A stretch of 64,000 nucleotides of DNA from Caballeronia peredens (lineage in GTDB: Bacteria; Pseudomonadota; Gammaproteobacteria; Burkholderiales; Burkholderiaceae): NCBI GenBank assembly GCA_001544595.2, contig FCOH02000007.1:204920-268919 (forward strand). The letters run 5' to 3'. Each line of letters begins with the position of its first letter. Position 1 is the stretch's first letter. Shown one piece after another: positions 10,060-18,992 of the stretch. The translations under genes and the position numbers were made by a program. Under the pieces are notes generated by a model. It had not been told where the DNA came from, ran no database searches, and was given only the letters and a program-made list of their open reading frames with translations.

Positions 10060-11943
10060 ATGAGCACGCCAGAGGCAAGCGGCAAAATCAGGTCGTCTTA
10101 TCGTTCGGTGCCGTTTCCGGAACGTCGCACACTCGTCGAGCGCCGCGCCGACGGTACGCTGATCCTTCGTTCGGATCGCGCGCTGCCCCGCATCGAAGAG
10201 CGTTCATTCGCCGATTTCATTCCGCAATGGGCCGAAACGCGCGGCGATACGCCCGCCTTTTGCGAGCGCGACGAGAACGGAGACTGGCGCTCGCTGAACT
10301 GGCGTGAACTGTGGCGGCAGGTTCGGACCGTCGCCGGCGCGCTGCTCGAAATGGATCTGAGCCCTCGGCGTCCGCTCATGCTGTTGTCGGGCAATTCGAT
10401 CGAACAGGCGGTCGTGCTGCTCGCGGCCGAGTATGCCGGTGTTCCGGCCGCGCCGGTATCGCCCGGCTACGCGCTCATGAGCAAGGACTTCGCGCGCCTC
10501 AAGGCCATCTGCGAACGGGTTCCGCCCGGCGCCGTGTTCGCTCAGGACACGGCGCTTTACGCAGCGGCGCTGGCCGCGCTGCCGCTCGGCAACGCGCCGG
10601 TCATCGCGGTAAAAGATGCCTCCGGCCGACACGTCCAGTGGCAGGGAATGACCGAAGCGCCGCTGACCGATGCGCGCCTGCAGTTCGTCGAACGCGCGCA
10701 CGCCGCCATCCGCGACGACGACACCGCCCGCGTGCTCTTCACGTCCGGCTCGACTGGCGCGCCCAAAGCTGTGCGCCTGACATACCGGAACCTCGGCTCC
10801 GTCGCCGCTTACTTTTCGGACAACTTCGGCTGGATGCGCGAGTCGCAGCCCGTTTTCCTCGACTGGCTGCCATGGCATCACGGTCTGGGCGGCGTGCTGC
10901 ATCTGGGCCGCGCGATCCAGTTCGGCGCGACGCATTACATCGACGATGGCCGGCCCGTCCCCGGCATGATCGGGCGCACGGTGCGCAATTTGCGTGACGT
11001 CGCGCCGACCAGCTTCACCACGGTGCCGTCTGCCTGGGCGGCACTGGCTTCCGAACTCGAACGCGATCCGCTGCTTGCAGACAATCTCCTCAGGAACGCA
11101 GCGTTCTTCGGATATGGCGGCGCCAGTCTTCCCGTCGATGTCTACAACCGCATTCAGCGCGTGGCCGAGCACACCATCGGCGAACGCATGACGTTCTGCT
11201 CCGGGCTCGCGTCGACGGAGACGTCCGGCATGGGCACCTACTGCAGCTGGCCGACCGACACTCCCGGCAACATCGGCGTGCCCGTGCCCGGCGCCGAAGT
11301 CAAATTGCTGCCGCTCGAGGGCAACGACGGCCGCTATGAGATCCGGATGCGCGGCCCGAACGTGTTCGGCGGCTATATCGGCCAGCCGGATCTGACCGCC
11401 GCGGCGTTCGACGACGAAGGGTTCTTCCGCTTCGGCGACGCCGTGCGCCTCGCCGATCCCGCGGATCCTTCGCAGGGCATGGTCTTCGCGGGCCGCACCG
11501 TCGAAGACTTCAAGCTCGCGAACGGCAGTTGGGTGCGCACCGGCGCGCTGCGTCTCGCGCTCATTGACCGCTGCGCTCCGTTGCTTTCCGATGCCGTGAT
11601 CTGCGGCCACGACCGCGATCATCTCGCCGCGCTCGCGTGGCCGAACATCGCCGCGTGTCAGGGCATCGCGCCGGAACTCGCGTCGCTCGACGCGAAGGCG
11701 CTCGTCGAACATCCGCGCGTCGTCGCTGCGTTGAGCGAGCGGCTCGGGAAGCAGGACGCGGCGGGCGCGACGCTCGTCATCGAAAGACTGTTGCTGATGG
11801 CCGAGCCGCCCTCGCTCGACGCCAACGAGATCGCCGAAAAGGGCTACGTCAATCAGGCGACCACGCGCGCGCGGCGCGCGCATCTGATCGACGCGTTGTA
11901 CGAACCCGTTCCCGCGGCGCATATCGCCCGCGCGCGCCGATAG
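10060..11943 (+). CDS. fcs: Feruloyl-CoA synthase-type acyl/aryl-CoA ligase
   Basis: 627-residue adenylate-forming enzyme, starting at 10060 behind AGGAGACAG. The long form (about 620 residues) with an N-terminal RADGTLILRSDRALPRIEERSFADFIPQWAE-like region is that of feruloyl-CoA synthases and related ligases. The phosphate loop VLFTSGSTGAPK and the later segments FCSGLASTETSG and FFRFGDAVRL follow the AMP-forming order. It activates a carboxylic acid, probably a hydroxycinnamate or similar aryl acid, to its CoA thioester with ATP. It is the first gene of a plus-strand operon reaching 16081. No enoyl-CoA hydratase/lyase (ech) of the classical ferulate pathway is nearby, so the true substrate is open. 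Confidence 0.82.
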   Translation: MSTPEASGKIRSSYRSVPFPERRTLVERRADGTLILRSDRALPRIEERSFADFIPQWAETRGDTPAFCERDENGDWRSLNWRELWRQVRTVAGALLEMDLSPRRPLMLLSGNSIEQAVVLLAAEYAGVPAAPVSPGYALMSKDFARLKAICERVPPGAVFAQDTALYAAALAALPLGNAPVIAVKDASGRHVQWQGMTEAPLTDARLQFVERAHAAIRDDDTARVLFTSGSTGAPKAVRLTYRNLGSVAAYFSDNFGWMRESQPVFLDWLPWHHGLGGVLHLGRAIQFGATHYIDDGRPVPGMIGRTVRNLRDVAPTSFTTVPSAWAALASELERDPLLADNLLRNAAFFGYGGASLPVDVYNRIQRVAEHTIGERMTFCSGLASTETSGMGTYCSWPTDTPGNIGVPVPGAEVKLLPLEGNDGRYEIRMRGPNVFGGYIGQPDLTAAAFDDEGFFRFGDAVRLADPADPSQGMVFAGRTVEDFKLANGSWVRTGALRLALIDRCAPLLSDAVICGHDRDHLAALAWPNIAACQGIAPELASLDAKALVEHPRVVAALSERLGKQDAAGATLVIERLLLMAEPPSLDANEIAEKGYVNQATTRARRAHLIDALYEPVPAAHIARARR

Positions 11944-11986
11944 CACACGCAAGACGACAGCAAGCAAACAAGTACAGGAGACTCTG

Positions 11987-13126
11987 ATGCACGTCCAACG
12001 CACCGTCTTTCGGGACGATCATGAAATGTTTAGGCCTACTGCACAACGCTTTTTCCAGCGCGAATGTGCACCGCGTCAGGCGGAGTGGGACAAAGCCGGC
12101 CGCGTCGATCGTGAAACGTGGCTCAAGGCGGGCCGCCAGGGGCTGCTCTGCGTGTCGATTCCCGCCGAATACGGCGGCGGCGGCGGCGACTTCGGACACG
12201 TCGCCGTGCTCGCCGAAGAACTGGCGCGCGCGGGCGTGAGCGGACCGGGATTCGCGGTGCACTCGGACATCGTCGCGCCGTATATCGCGCGCATCGGCAG
12301 CGAAGAGCAAAAGGAGCGCTGGCTGCCCGGCATCTGCGCAGGCGAACAGATTCTCGCGATCGCCATGAGCGAGCCCGGCGTCGGCAGCGATCTGAAGGCC
12401 GTGCGCACCAGCGCCCGGCGCGAAGGCGACGAGTACGTCATCAACGGCAGCAAGACCTTCATCACGAACGGACTGAACGCGGATCTCATCGTCGTCGTGT
12501 GCACGACCGATCCGTCGGCGGGCGCGAAGGGCGTGAGCCTGATCGTCGTCGAGGCGACGCGCGAGGGCTTCAGACGAGGACGCAAGCTGGACAAGATCGG
12601 CATGCACGCGCAAGACACGGCCGAACTCTTCTTCGACGACGTTCGCGTGCCCGTCTCCAACCGGCTCGGCGAAGAAGGCAAGGGTTTCGCGTATCTGATG
12701 AGCGAGCTGCCGCAAGAACGGCTTTCGATTGCGGTCAGCGCAGCCGCGCGGCTCGAAGTGTGTCTCGAACACACGCTGAACTATGTCAAGGATCGCCGCG
12801 CGTTCGGGCAGACCGTGTGGGACTTCCAGAACACCAAGTTCAAGCTGGCCGACATCAAGGCACAGGCCGTCGCGGTGCGTCTGATGATCGATCACTACAT
12901 CGGCGAACACGCGCGCCGCCGCCTGACGCTCGAGGAATCCGCCATCGCGAAGCTTTACGCAACCGAAGCGTTGGGCAAGGCGCTCGACGACATGGTGCAG
13001 TTGCACGGCGGCTACGGTTACATGCTCGAGTATCCGGTCGCGCGCGCATTCGTCGACGCCCGTGTGTCGCGCATCTATGGCGGCACGAGCGAAGTCATGC
13101 GCGACCTCATCTCGCGCAAGCTGTGA
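11987..13126 (+). CDS. Acyl-CoA dehydrogenase
   Basis: 379 residues, second gene of the ligase operon, starting behind ACAGGAGACTCTG. It has the full set of family elements: EYGGGGGDFGHVAVLAEELA, the FAD loop MSEPGVGSDLKAVRTSA, INGSKTFITNG, KDRRAFGQTVWDFQNTKFKLAD and QLHGGYGYMLEYPVAR with the ending RIYGGTSEVMRDLISRKL. The helix-G position reads LPQERLSIA, which supplies a catalytic Glu, as in isovaleryl/long-chain types. It likely works alone as a homotetramer, unlike the pair at 7462-9804. Role: alpha,beta-dehydrogenation of the CoA ester made by the upstream ligase or of a later intermediate. Confidence 0.94.
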   Translation: MHVQRTVFRDDHEMFRPTAQRFFQRECAPRQAEWDKAGRVDRETWLKAGRQGLLCVSIPAEYGGGGGDFGHVAVLAEELARAGVSGPGFAVHSDIVAPYIARIGSEEQKERWLPGICAGEQILAIAMSEPGVGSDLKAVRTSARREGDEYVINGSKTFITNGLNADLIVVVCTTDPSAGAKGVSLIVVEATREGFRRGRKLDKIGMHAQDTAELFFDDVRVPVSNRLGEEGKGFAYLMSELPQERLSIAVSAAARLEVCLEHTLNYVKDRRAFGQTVWDFQNTKFKLADIKAQAVAVRLMIDHYIGEHARRRLTLEESAIAKLYATEALGKALDDMVQLHGGYGYMLEYPVARAFVDARVSRIYGGTSEVMRDLISRKL

Positions 13127-13171
13127 ATCCATCGAATCCACTCAAGTTTCATCGCTAACCAGGAGAAGCAT

Positions 13172-14359
13172 ATGAGTCGCAAGGTGTATGTCGCAGGCGT
13201 CGGAATGATTCCGTTCAAGAAGCCGGGCGCGAGTGAAACGTATGACGTGATGGGCGCTACGGCGATCACGGCCGCGCTCGCCGATGCCGGGCTCGACTTC
13301 AAGGCCATCCAGCAGGCTTACGCAGGCTACGTGTACGGCGATTCGACCTGCGGCCAGAAGGCGCTCTATCGCGTCGGCATGACGGGCATTCCGGTCATCA
13401 ACGTCAACAACAACTGCGCGACGGGCTCGTCCGCGCTGTTCCTCGCGCGCCAGGCCGTGCAAAGCGGCGTGGTCGACTGCGCCCTCGCTTTCGGCTTCGA
13501 ATTCATGCAGCCGGGCGCGCTGGCGTCGAGATGGACAGACCGCGCGCCCGCGCTCGAACGCGCGCTCGATCTGACCAACAAGCTCGTCGGCCATACCGAG
13601 ATTCCCACGGCAATTCGCCAGTTCGCGGGCGCCGGCCTCGCGCACATGCGCAAGTACGGCACAAAGCTCGAGACGTTCGCCCGGATTCGCGCGAAAGCCA
13701 GCGAGCATGCGGCACGCAATCCGCTCGCGGTGTTCCGCAACGTCGTCACGACCGAGGACGTCATGAATGCGCCGGTGCTGTGGGAAGGCGTCCTCACGCG
13801 CCTGATGGCATGCCCGCCGACTTGTGGTGGCGCGGCGGCGGTCATCGTCTCCGAGGCCTTCGCGCGCAAGCACGGGCTGCGCACCGACGTGTCGATCGCC
13901 GGCCAATCGCTCGCGACCGATCTGCCGAGCACGTATGAAGCAGCCGACATGATCCGCGTCGTCGGCTTCGACATCACGCGCAGCGCGGCGCAACAGGCTT
14001 ACGAACAGGCGGGCGTCGGCCCCGAAGACATCGACGTCATCGAACTGCACGACTGCTTCGCGCAGAACGAACTGCTGACCTACGAAGGCCTCGGTCTGTG
14101 CAAGGAAGGCGAAGGCGAACGCCTCGTGCTCGACGGCGACAACACCTACGGCGGTAAATGGGTAACCAATCCGTCGGGCGGTCTGCTGTCGAAGGGACAT
14201 CCGCTCGGCGCCACCGGACTCGCACAATGCTACGAGCTCACGCATCAACTGCGTGGCACCGCAGGCGACCGGCAAGTGTCGAACGCCCGGCTCGCGCTGC
14301 AGCACAACCTCGGTTTGGGCGGCGCGGGCGTCGTCACGATTTACGAGAAGGCCGCGTAA
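13172..14359 (+). CDS. SCP-x-type thiolase / lipid-transfer protein
   Basis: 395 residues, starting behind CCAGGAGAAG. Thiolase fold of the lipid-transfer (SCP-x) branch: the nucleophile is the Cys in NNNCATGSSALFLARQA, followed by ELHDCFAQNELLTYE and SNPSGGLLSKGHPLGATG-type signatures (here TNPSGGLLSKGHPLGATG). The C-terminal motif is NLGLGGAGVVTIYEK, where classical thiolases have a second Cys. Such proteins either thiolyse 3-oxoacyl-CoA or act as retro-aldolases on 3-hydroxyacyl-CoA, the latter usually with a DUF35 partner; no DUF35 gene is seen here. An SDR at the end of the operon favours thiolysis of an oxidised intermediate. Confidence 0.9.
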   Translation: MSRKVYVAGVGMIPFKKPGASETYDVMGATAITAALADAGLDFKAIQQAYAGYVYGDSTCGQKALYRVGMTGIPVINVNNNCATGSSALFLARQAVQSGVVDCALAFGFEFMQPGALASRWTDRAPALERALDLTNKLVGHTEIPTAIRQFAGAGLAHMRKYGTKLETFARIRAKASEHAARNPLAVFRNVVTTEDVMNAPVLWEGVLTRLMACPPTCGGAAAVIVSEAFARKHGLRTDVSIAGQSLATDLPSTYEAADMIRVVGFDITRSAAQQAYEQAGVGPEDIDVIELHDCFAQNELLTYEGLGLCKEGEGERLVLDGDNTYGGKWVTNPSGGLLSKGHPLGATGLAQCYELTHQLRGTAGDRQVSNARLALQHNLGLGGAGVVTIYEKAA

Positions 14360-14796
14360 TGGCAATCGATAAAGCGCACATCGGCATGAAGTTGCCGGTC
14401 TATACGGCGACGGCAGATGCATGGCGTCTGCGCTTCTTCGCGAAAGCGATCGGCGAGACCAATCCCGTCTACTTCGACGAATCCGCCGCGCGCGACGCCG
14501 GCTATCCTGCGCTGCCGCTGCCGCCCACGTTCCTGTTCTCGCTCGAATTCGAACAGCCGTCGACGGCCTGGCGCGACGCGCTCGGCATCGTGCCGTCGCG
14601 CATCCTGCACGGCGAGCAGTCGTTCACGTACCACCACATGGCGTTTGCCGGTGACGTGCTGCGTTTCGAGAGCCATATCGCCGATATCTACGACAAGAAA
14701 AACGGCGCGCTGTGGTTCATCGTGCGCGAGACGCGCGTCGGCAATTCGCGCGGCGAGCATGTGGCCGATCTGCGCAGCGTCATCGTTCAGCGATAA
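14359..14796 (+). CDS. MaoC-like hydratase, N-terminal-type (non-catalytic) half
   Basis: 145 residues; its ATG overlaps the TAA of the thiolase gene (TAATG), so the two are translationally coupled. It resembles the MaoC_dehydrat_N hot-dog domain (RLRFFAKAIGETNPVYFDESAARDAGYPALPLPPTF). The catalytic Asp/His pattern of hydratase 2 (GDxNPIHxD) is not preserved: the position reads GETNPVYFD. It probably pairs with the next gene to form a heteromeric enoyl-CoA hydratase, in the manner of ChsH2/ChsH1. It is too short to carry the C-terminal DUF35 found in ChsH2. Confidence 0.85.
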   Translation: MAIDKAHIGMKLPVYTATADAWRLRFFAKAIGETNPVYFDESAARDAGYPALPLPPTFLFSLEFEQPSTAWRDALGIVPSRILHGEQSFTYHHMAFAGDVLRFESHIADIYDKKNGALWFIVRETRVGNSRGEHVADLRSVIVQR

Positions 14797-14809
14797 GCGG
14801 AGCATGGAC

Positions 14810-15226
14810 ATGAACACGATCAAATTCGATTCGATCAACATCGGCGACAGCTTGCCGCCGCTTATGTTGCCGTCGATCAATCGCACCACGCTCGCCCTTT
14901 TTGCAGGCGCGTCAGGAGACCACAACGCGATTCATATCGACACCGACTACGCGCGTCGCGCGCGTGCGCCCGATGTCTTCGCACACGGCATGTTGTCGAT
15001 GGCTTATCTCGGCCGCCTGCTGACCTCCTGGGTCGATCAGCGTCAGGTGCGCGCGTTCAGCGTGCGCTTTGTCGGCATCACGCAACTGGGGCATGTCGTG
15101 ACGTGCGCGGGCAAGGTCGTCGATAAATACGAAGCCGAGGGCGAGCAGCGCGTACGGCTCGAAGTTCGGACGGTCAATCAATACGGCGAGCCGCGCGTGA
15201 TCGGCGACGCGGTGATCGCACTTTGA
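14810..15226 (+). CDS. MaoC-family enoyl-CoA hydratase, catalytic half
   Basis: 138 residues. Two in-frame ATG codons exist (14804 and 14810); the GGAG at 14799-14802 is better spaced for 14810. The hot-dog fold has the hydratase-2 motif FAGASGDHNAIHIDTDYA with the catalytic pair D37 and H42, followed by VFAHGMLSMAYLGRLL. It adds water to a 2-enoyl-CoA to give the 3-hydroxyacyl-CoA. The preceding gene is its likely partner. Confidence 0.9.
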   Translation: MNTIKFDSINIGDSLPPLMLPSINRTTLALFAGASGDHNAIHIDTDYARRARAPDVFAHGMLSMAYLGRLLTSWVDQRQVRAFSVRFVGITQLGHVVTCAGKVVDKYEAEGEQRVRLEVRTVNQYGEPRVIGDAVIAL

Positions 15227-15259
15227 CATCATTCATTTTGGATTGAGGGAAACGCAATC

Positions 15260-16081
15260 ATGGGAAAGCTCGAAGGTAAGGTCGCGCTGGTGACCGGCTC
15301 GGGACGCGGCATCGGTCAGGCGATCGCCCGCAAGCTCGCGAGCGAAGGCGCGCGTCTGGTCATCAACGATCTGGACACGGAACCCGCGATGCAGACTGTC
15401 GAGATGCTCAGAGCGGAAGGCGCGGAAGCGGTCGCGTGCGTCGGCAACGTGACGGCGGCGGACTTTGCTGATCGCCTGATCGGCACGGCGATGAGCACGT
15501 ACAAGGGCATCGACATCATCGTGAACAATGCGGGCTTCACGTGGGACGACGTGGTGCAGCGCATGACGGACGAGCAATGGTATGCGGTCATCGACTGTCA
15601 TCTGACCGCGCCGTTCCGGATTCTGCGGGCTGCCTATCCGCACATCAAGGCACTGCACGCGGCGGACAAGGACGCGGGACGGGAGAATTACCGGAAGATC
15701 GTCAATATCTCATCGACGTCGGCGTTGAACGGCAATGCTGGCCAGATGAACTATTCCTCCGCGAAGGCGGGCGTGATCGGCATGACGCGGGCGCTCGCGC
15801 GTGAATGGGGACGCTTCAATGTCAACGTGAACTGCGTGGCATTCGGGCTGATTCATACGCGCATGACTGTGAGCACCGAAGAAGCGGCAACCGTGAAGAT
15901 CGATGGAAGGGATATTCGCGTCGGCCTGAATTCGGAAATGCTCAAGACACACGCGCAGCGTAATCCGCTTGGCCGCGGTGGTACGCCCGATGAAGCGGCG
16001 GGCGGCGTTTATCTGTTCTGCTCGCCGGAGTCCAATTACATCACCGGGCAGACGGTGGCGGTGGCCGGGAATTTGCAATAA
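15260..16081 (+). CDS. SDR-family 3-hydroxyacyl-CoA dehydrogenase/reductase
   Basis: 273 residues, last gene of the ligase operon, with a GAGGGAAA site upstream. Classical short-chain dehydrogenase: cofactor loop TGSGRGIGQAIA (residues 12-23), ND at the end of beta 2 indicating NAD(H) preference, NNAG, catalytic Ser in NISSTSALNG and YSSAKAG (Tyr-x-x-x-Lys). An insertion KALHAADKDAGRENYRK precedes the Ser strand. It likely oxidises the 3-hydroxyacyl-CoA made by the MaoC pair so the thiolase can cleave it. Confidence 0.9.
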   Translation: MGKLEGKVALVTGSGRGIGQAIARKLASEGARLVINDLDTEPAMQTVEMLRAEGAEAVACVGNVTAADFADRLIGTAMSTYKGIDIIVNNAGFTWDDVVQRMTDEQWYAVIDCHLTAPFRILRAAYPHIKALHAADKDAGRENYRKIVNISSTSALNGNAGQMNYSSAKAGVIGMTRALAREWGRFNVNVNCVAFGLIHTRMTVSTEEAATVKIDGRDIRVGLNSEMLKTHAQRNPLGRGGTPDEAAGGVYLFCSPESNYITGQTVAVAGNLQ

Positions 16082-16112
16082 GCGTTTTGAGTAGTGGCGT
16101 GTGTTGTCCTTT

Positions 16113-16150
16113 GTGCACGTTCGCTGGTTGGGTGAACGTGCCTTTTTTCT
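16113..16150 (+). terminator. Terminator of the fcs operon
   Basis: GCACGTTC (16115-16122) pairs perfectly with GAACGTGC (16134-16141) and is followed by six T. It lies 30 bp after the SDR stop and before the convergent LOG gene. Confidence 0.9.
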
Positions 16151-16175
16151 TTCCGATCGTCGTATTCAGCGGGCG

Positions 16176-16757
16176 TTAAAGCCATTTCGGCACATCGACG
16201 CGCGTATGACTGCGGAGTTTGTCGAGCAAGACTTCCGCGTCCGCATCGACCGATATCGAATATCGATGCGCTGACGGTAAAAATCTCATGTCGACCATAT
16301 GATCGATGAACTCGAGAAGCGCCGCAAAAAAGTTGCAGGAGTTCAACAGACCGACCGGTTTGTCTATCTCCGCAAGCTGGTTCATCGTCCATACTTCCAT
16401 TAGCTCTTCGATTGTCCCGATTCCTCCGGGCAATGCGATAAAGGCGTCGGCCAACTCGATCATCCGCTCTTTTCGGCTACGCAGCGTCGGCACGATTTCA
16501 TGCTGGCTCAGGCCTGAATGCGAATGTCCGCGCTGATGCAGGCTTTCGGTGATCACGCCATGTACCTTGCCACCGGCAGCGAGCGCAGCGTCCGCGACAA
16601 CGCCCATCAGGCCCTTCGTCGTTCCGCCATAGACTACGTCAATACCCGCTTTCCCCAGCGTGTGGCCGAGCGCTCGCGCACCGTCGGCGAACGCCTCCGA
16701 CACACCGTAGTTCGATCCGCAAAATACGGCGATCGACTTGATTGAATCTTTCGACAT
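16176..16757 (-). CDS. LOG-family (TIGR00730) phosphoribohydrolase-like protein
   Basis: 193 residues. Contains the family motifs SRKERM and PGGIGTIEE of LOG/lysine-decarboxylase-like Rossmann proteins, which hydrolyse N6-modified or plain purine nucleotide 5'-monophosphates (for example cytokinin ribotides). The start at 16757 (MSKDSIKSIAVFCGSNYG) matches the usual N-terminus; an open frame continues to 16889 without homology. It may make cytokinin-like bases, but generic nucleotide cleavage is equally possible. The gene is divergent from the MocR regulator. Confidence 0.88.
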   Translation of the reverse strand: MSKDSIKSIAVFCGSNYGVSEAFADGARALGHTLGKAGIDVVYGGTTKGLMGVVADAALAAGGKVHGVITESLHQRGHSHSGLSQHEIVPTLRSRKERMIELADAFIALPGGIGTIEELMEVWTMNQLAEIDKPVGLLNSCNFFAALLEFIDHMVDMRFLPSAHRYSISVDADAEVLLDKLRSHTRVDVPKWL

Positions 16758-16946
16758 GTCAGAACGAATACCCGTAGCGTGGACGTCAGCGCGGCAGTCA
16801 ATGCGCGAAAGCCTCATTTTAAGAATCGCGAAGCCTGTCCAGTAGATCCACAAACGTGAATTTGGACTGGTCCATGTTGCATCGGACATCGGCGTGAATC
16901 ATCATGGCGCAATCGAATTCTCCGAACATGCCTGTTCGACCAGTCC

Positions 16947-18368
16947 ATGACCGCCGCGAAGACTCACCCTATTTCGCCATTGGATACGAAATCGGCCGCG
17001 CCGTTCTATCGGCAGATCTACGATCGATTTCGCGCCGCCATTGCCAGCGGAGTGCTGAAGCCGGGCGATCGCATACCTTCGGCACGCGCGCTCGCGAACG
17101 AACTCGGCCTGGCAAGAGGCACTGTCGACGCCGCCTACTCGTTGCTTACCGCCGAAGGGTATATCGAGGCACGCGGCCAGGCCGGAACGATCGTGACGCC
17201 GGGCATCGAAGCGCGAGTTCCCGTCGTACTCGCGAAACCTCGACCCATCGACCATACCGAGGCGCCGAGCTTTCGTCCCGATTCGATCCGCCCGTTCCAG
17301 ATGGGCTTGCCCGCTCTGGACGCGTTTCCTCGAAAAATCTGGGCGCGTCTCGGCGCGCGCTGCGTACGCGCCATGCAGCCGTCCGGCATGGTTCACCCGT
17401 CTGTGTTCGGATTGCCGGAACTGCGGACCGAGATTGCCGCATACCTTCAGGTTTCGCGGGGAATCAATTGTTCTCCGTCTCAGGTATTCGTGACATCGGG
17501 CTATCGCCATACCATCGAACTGATTGCGCATGCCGTGCTGAAGGCCGGAGACCGTGTGTGGCTCGAGAATCCCGGATATCCGCCGACGCGGGCGTTGCTC
17601 GCGCATTTGAATATTTCGGCGGTGGCAGTGCCCGTGGACGGCGAAGGCATGGTCGTATCCGATGCTCTCAAACTGGCTCCGAAAGCCCGGGCTGCCGTGG
17701 TCACGCCCGCGCATCAGAGTCCACTTTGCGTGTCGCTTTCGTTACCGCGGCGTCTGTCTTTACTGGACTGGGCCGCGCGCAACAACGCATGGCTGATCGA
17801 GGACGATTACGACGGCGAATACCGCTATGTCAGTCGCCCCTTACCCGCGTTGAAGAGTCTGGATCGCGATGGACGCGTGCTCTATGCAGGCACTTTCAGC
17901 AAGGTACTTTTGCCGAGCCTTCGGCTTGCCTATCTTGTCGTGCCGGAAGCGCAGGTCGAGCGATTCGAACAGATCACGCAGGCGTTTTCAGGAGGCAGCC
18001 CGGAACTGACGCAATCCATCGTCGCGGCCTTCATCGCCGATGGACACTTCGCGCGCCATGTACAACGGATGCGAAAGCTCTACGCAGAGCGTCGGGAAGT
18101 GACAGTCGCCGGACTGGAAAGCGTGCTCGGCAGACATGTGCAGATCGGCTCTCAACCCGGGGGAATGCACCTGATCTTGCGGATGCGCGGGCGGCGCTCG
18201 GACCGGCGCCTGGTTTCGCGCATGCTTCAAGACGGCTTGTACGGCGAAGCGTTGACCGATTGGACTGCGGGCGGCGAAGGAAATCCGGCCGTGCTCGTCA
18301 GTTTCACGAATATCGGCGATCAACGCACGGCGGAGAATCTGGGGCGCCGCATCCTCAGTCTGATGTGA
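16947..18368 (+). CDS. MocR/PdxR-type regulator (GntR HTH fused to aminotransferase fold)
   Basis: 473 residues. The N-terminal winged helix (about 20-85; PFYRQIYDRFRAAIASGVLKPG and IPSARALANELGLARGTVDAAY) is joined to a fold-type I aminotransferase domain. The PLP-binding Lys is K319 in AGTFSKVLLPSLRLAYLV, and IEDDYDGEYRY is also typical. MocR proteins sense PLP or an amino-compound adduct and control neighbouring genes. The AhpD-like gene 100 bp downstream is a common MocR neighbour and probable target. Confidence 0.93.
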   Translation: MTAAKTHPISPLDTKSAAPFYRQIYDRFRAAIASGVLKPGDRIPSARALANELGLARGTVDAAYSLLTAEGYIEARGQAGTIVTPGIEARVPVVLAKPRPIDHTEAPSFRPDSIRPFQMGLPALDAFPRKIWARLGARCVRAMQPSGMVHPSVFGLPELRTEIAAYLQVSRGINCSPSQVFVTSGYRHTIELIAHAVLKAGDRVWLENPGYPPTRALLAHLNISAVAVPVDGEGMVVSDALKLAPKARAAVVTPAHQSPLCVSLSLPRRLSLLDWAARNNAWLIEDDYDGEYRYVSRPLPALKSLDRDGRVLYAGTFSKVLLPSLRLAYLVVPEAQVERFEQITQAFSGGSPELTQSIVAAFIADGHFARHVQRMRKLYAERREVTVAGLESVLGRHVQIGSQPGGMHLILRMRGRRSDRRLVSRMLQDGLYGEALTDWTAGGEGNPAVLVSFTNIGDQRTAENLGRRILSLM

Positions 18369-18469
18369 CGGCAATCATGGCCTAGTTCGGGTGCCGCATC
18401 ATGGATCTTTGTCACTAGACCAAGAAAGCGCACGATACGGTCTTTCAACACGCGAATACAGGACTTTGA

Positions 18470-18913
18470 ATGAGCAAGCGCATCGACTACGCTCTCGCAT
18501 CGCCGGAGGGCTATAAGGCTTTTGGCGCGGTGTACGTCACCCTGCAAAAGGGCGGCTTACCGAAACGACTGATCGATCTCGTCTATCTGAGGGTTTCGCA
18601 AATCAACGGCTGTGCATTCTGCATCGACATGCATACGCGCGATTTGCTCAAGCACGGCCTCGAAGTGGAGAAGCTCGCACTCGTGCCCGTGTGGCGGGAT
18701 TCGGGAGAAGTATTCACTGTGCGCGAACGCGTCGCATTGCGCTGGGCGGAAGCTGTCACGCGCGTGGCGGACACTCACGTTCCCGATGCCGACTACGAAG
18801 CCGCGGCCGAGGAATTCAGTGACAAGGAACTGGCTGATCTGACTTACGCGATCGGCTTGATGAACGCGTTCAATCGATTCGGCGTCGCGTTTCGTACGCC
18901 CCCGAAAAGCTAA
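18470..18913 (+). CDS. Carboxymuconolactone decarboxylase/AhpD-like protein
   Basis: 147 residues, all-helical CMD family. The redox motif is C48-x-x-C51 with H55 (INGCAFCIDMHTRDLLKHG), as in AhpD-type alkylhydroperoxidases, followed by LRWAEAVTRVAD and a conserved C-terminal NAFNRFGVAF. It probably reduces peroxides through the CxxC pair. It follows the MocR gene on the same strand. Confidence 0.9.
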   Translation: MSKRIDYALASPEGYKAFGAVYVTLQKGGLPKRLIDLVYLRVSQINGCAFCIDMHTRDLLKHGLEVEKLALVPVWRDSGEVFTVRERVALRWAEAVTRVADTHVPDADYEAAAEEFSDKELADLTYAIGLMNAFNRFGVAFRTPPKS

Positions 18914-18992
18914 AACGACGCCATCCGCTCGATGCTCACCGGGCCGCGCGGCCTGGCGAGCGAAAGAACAGCGTGCTCCGGCTTCATGTCAT

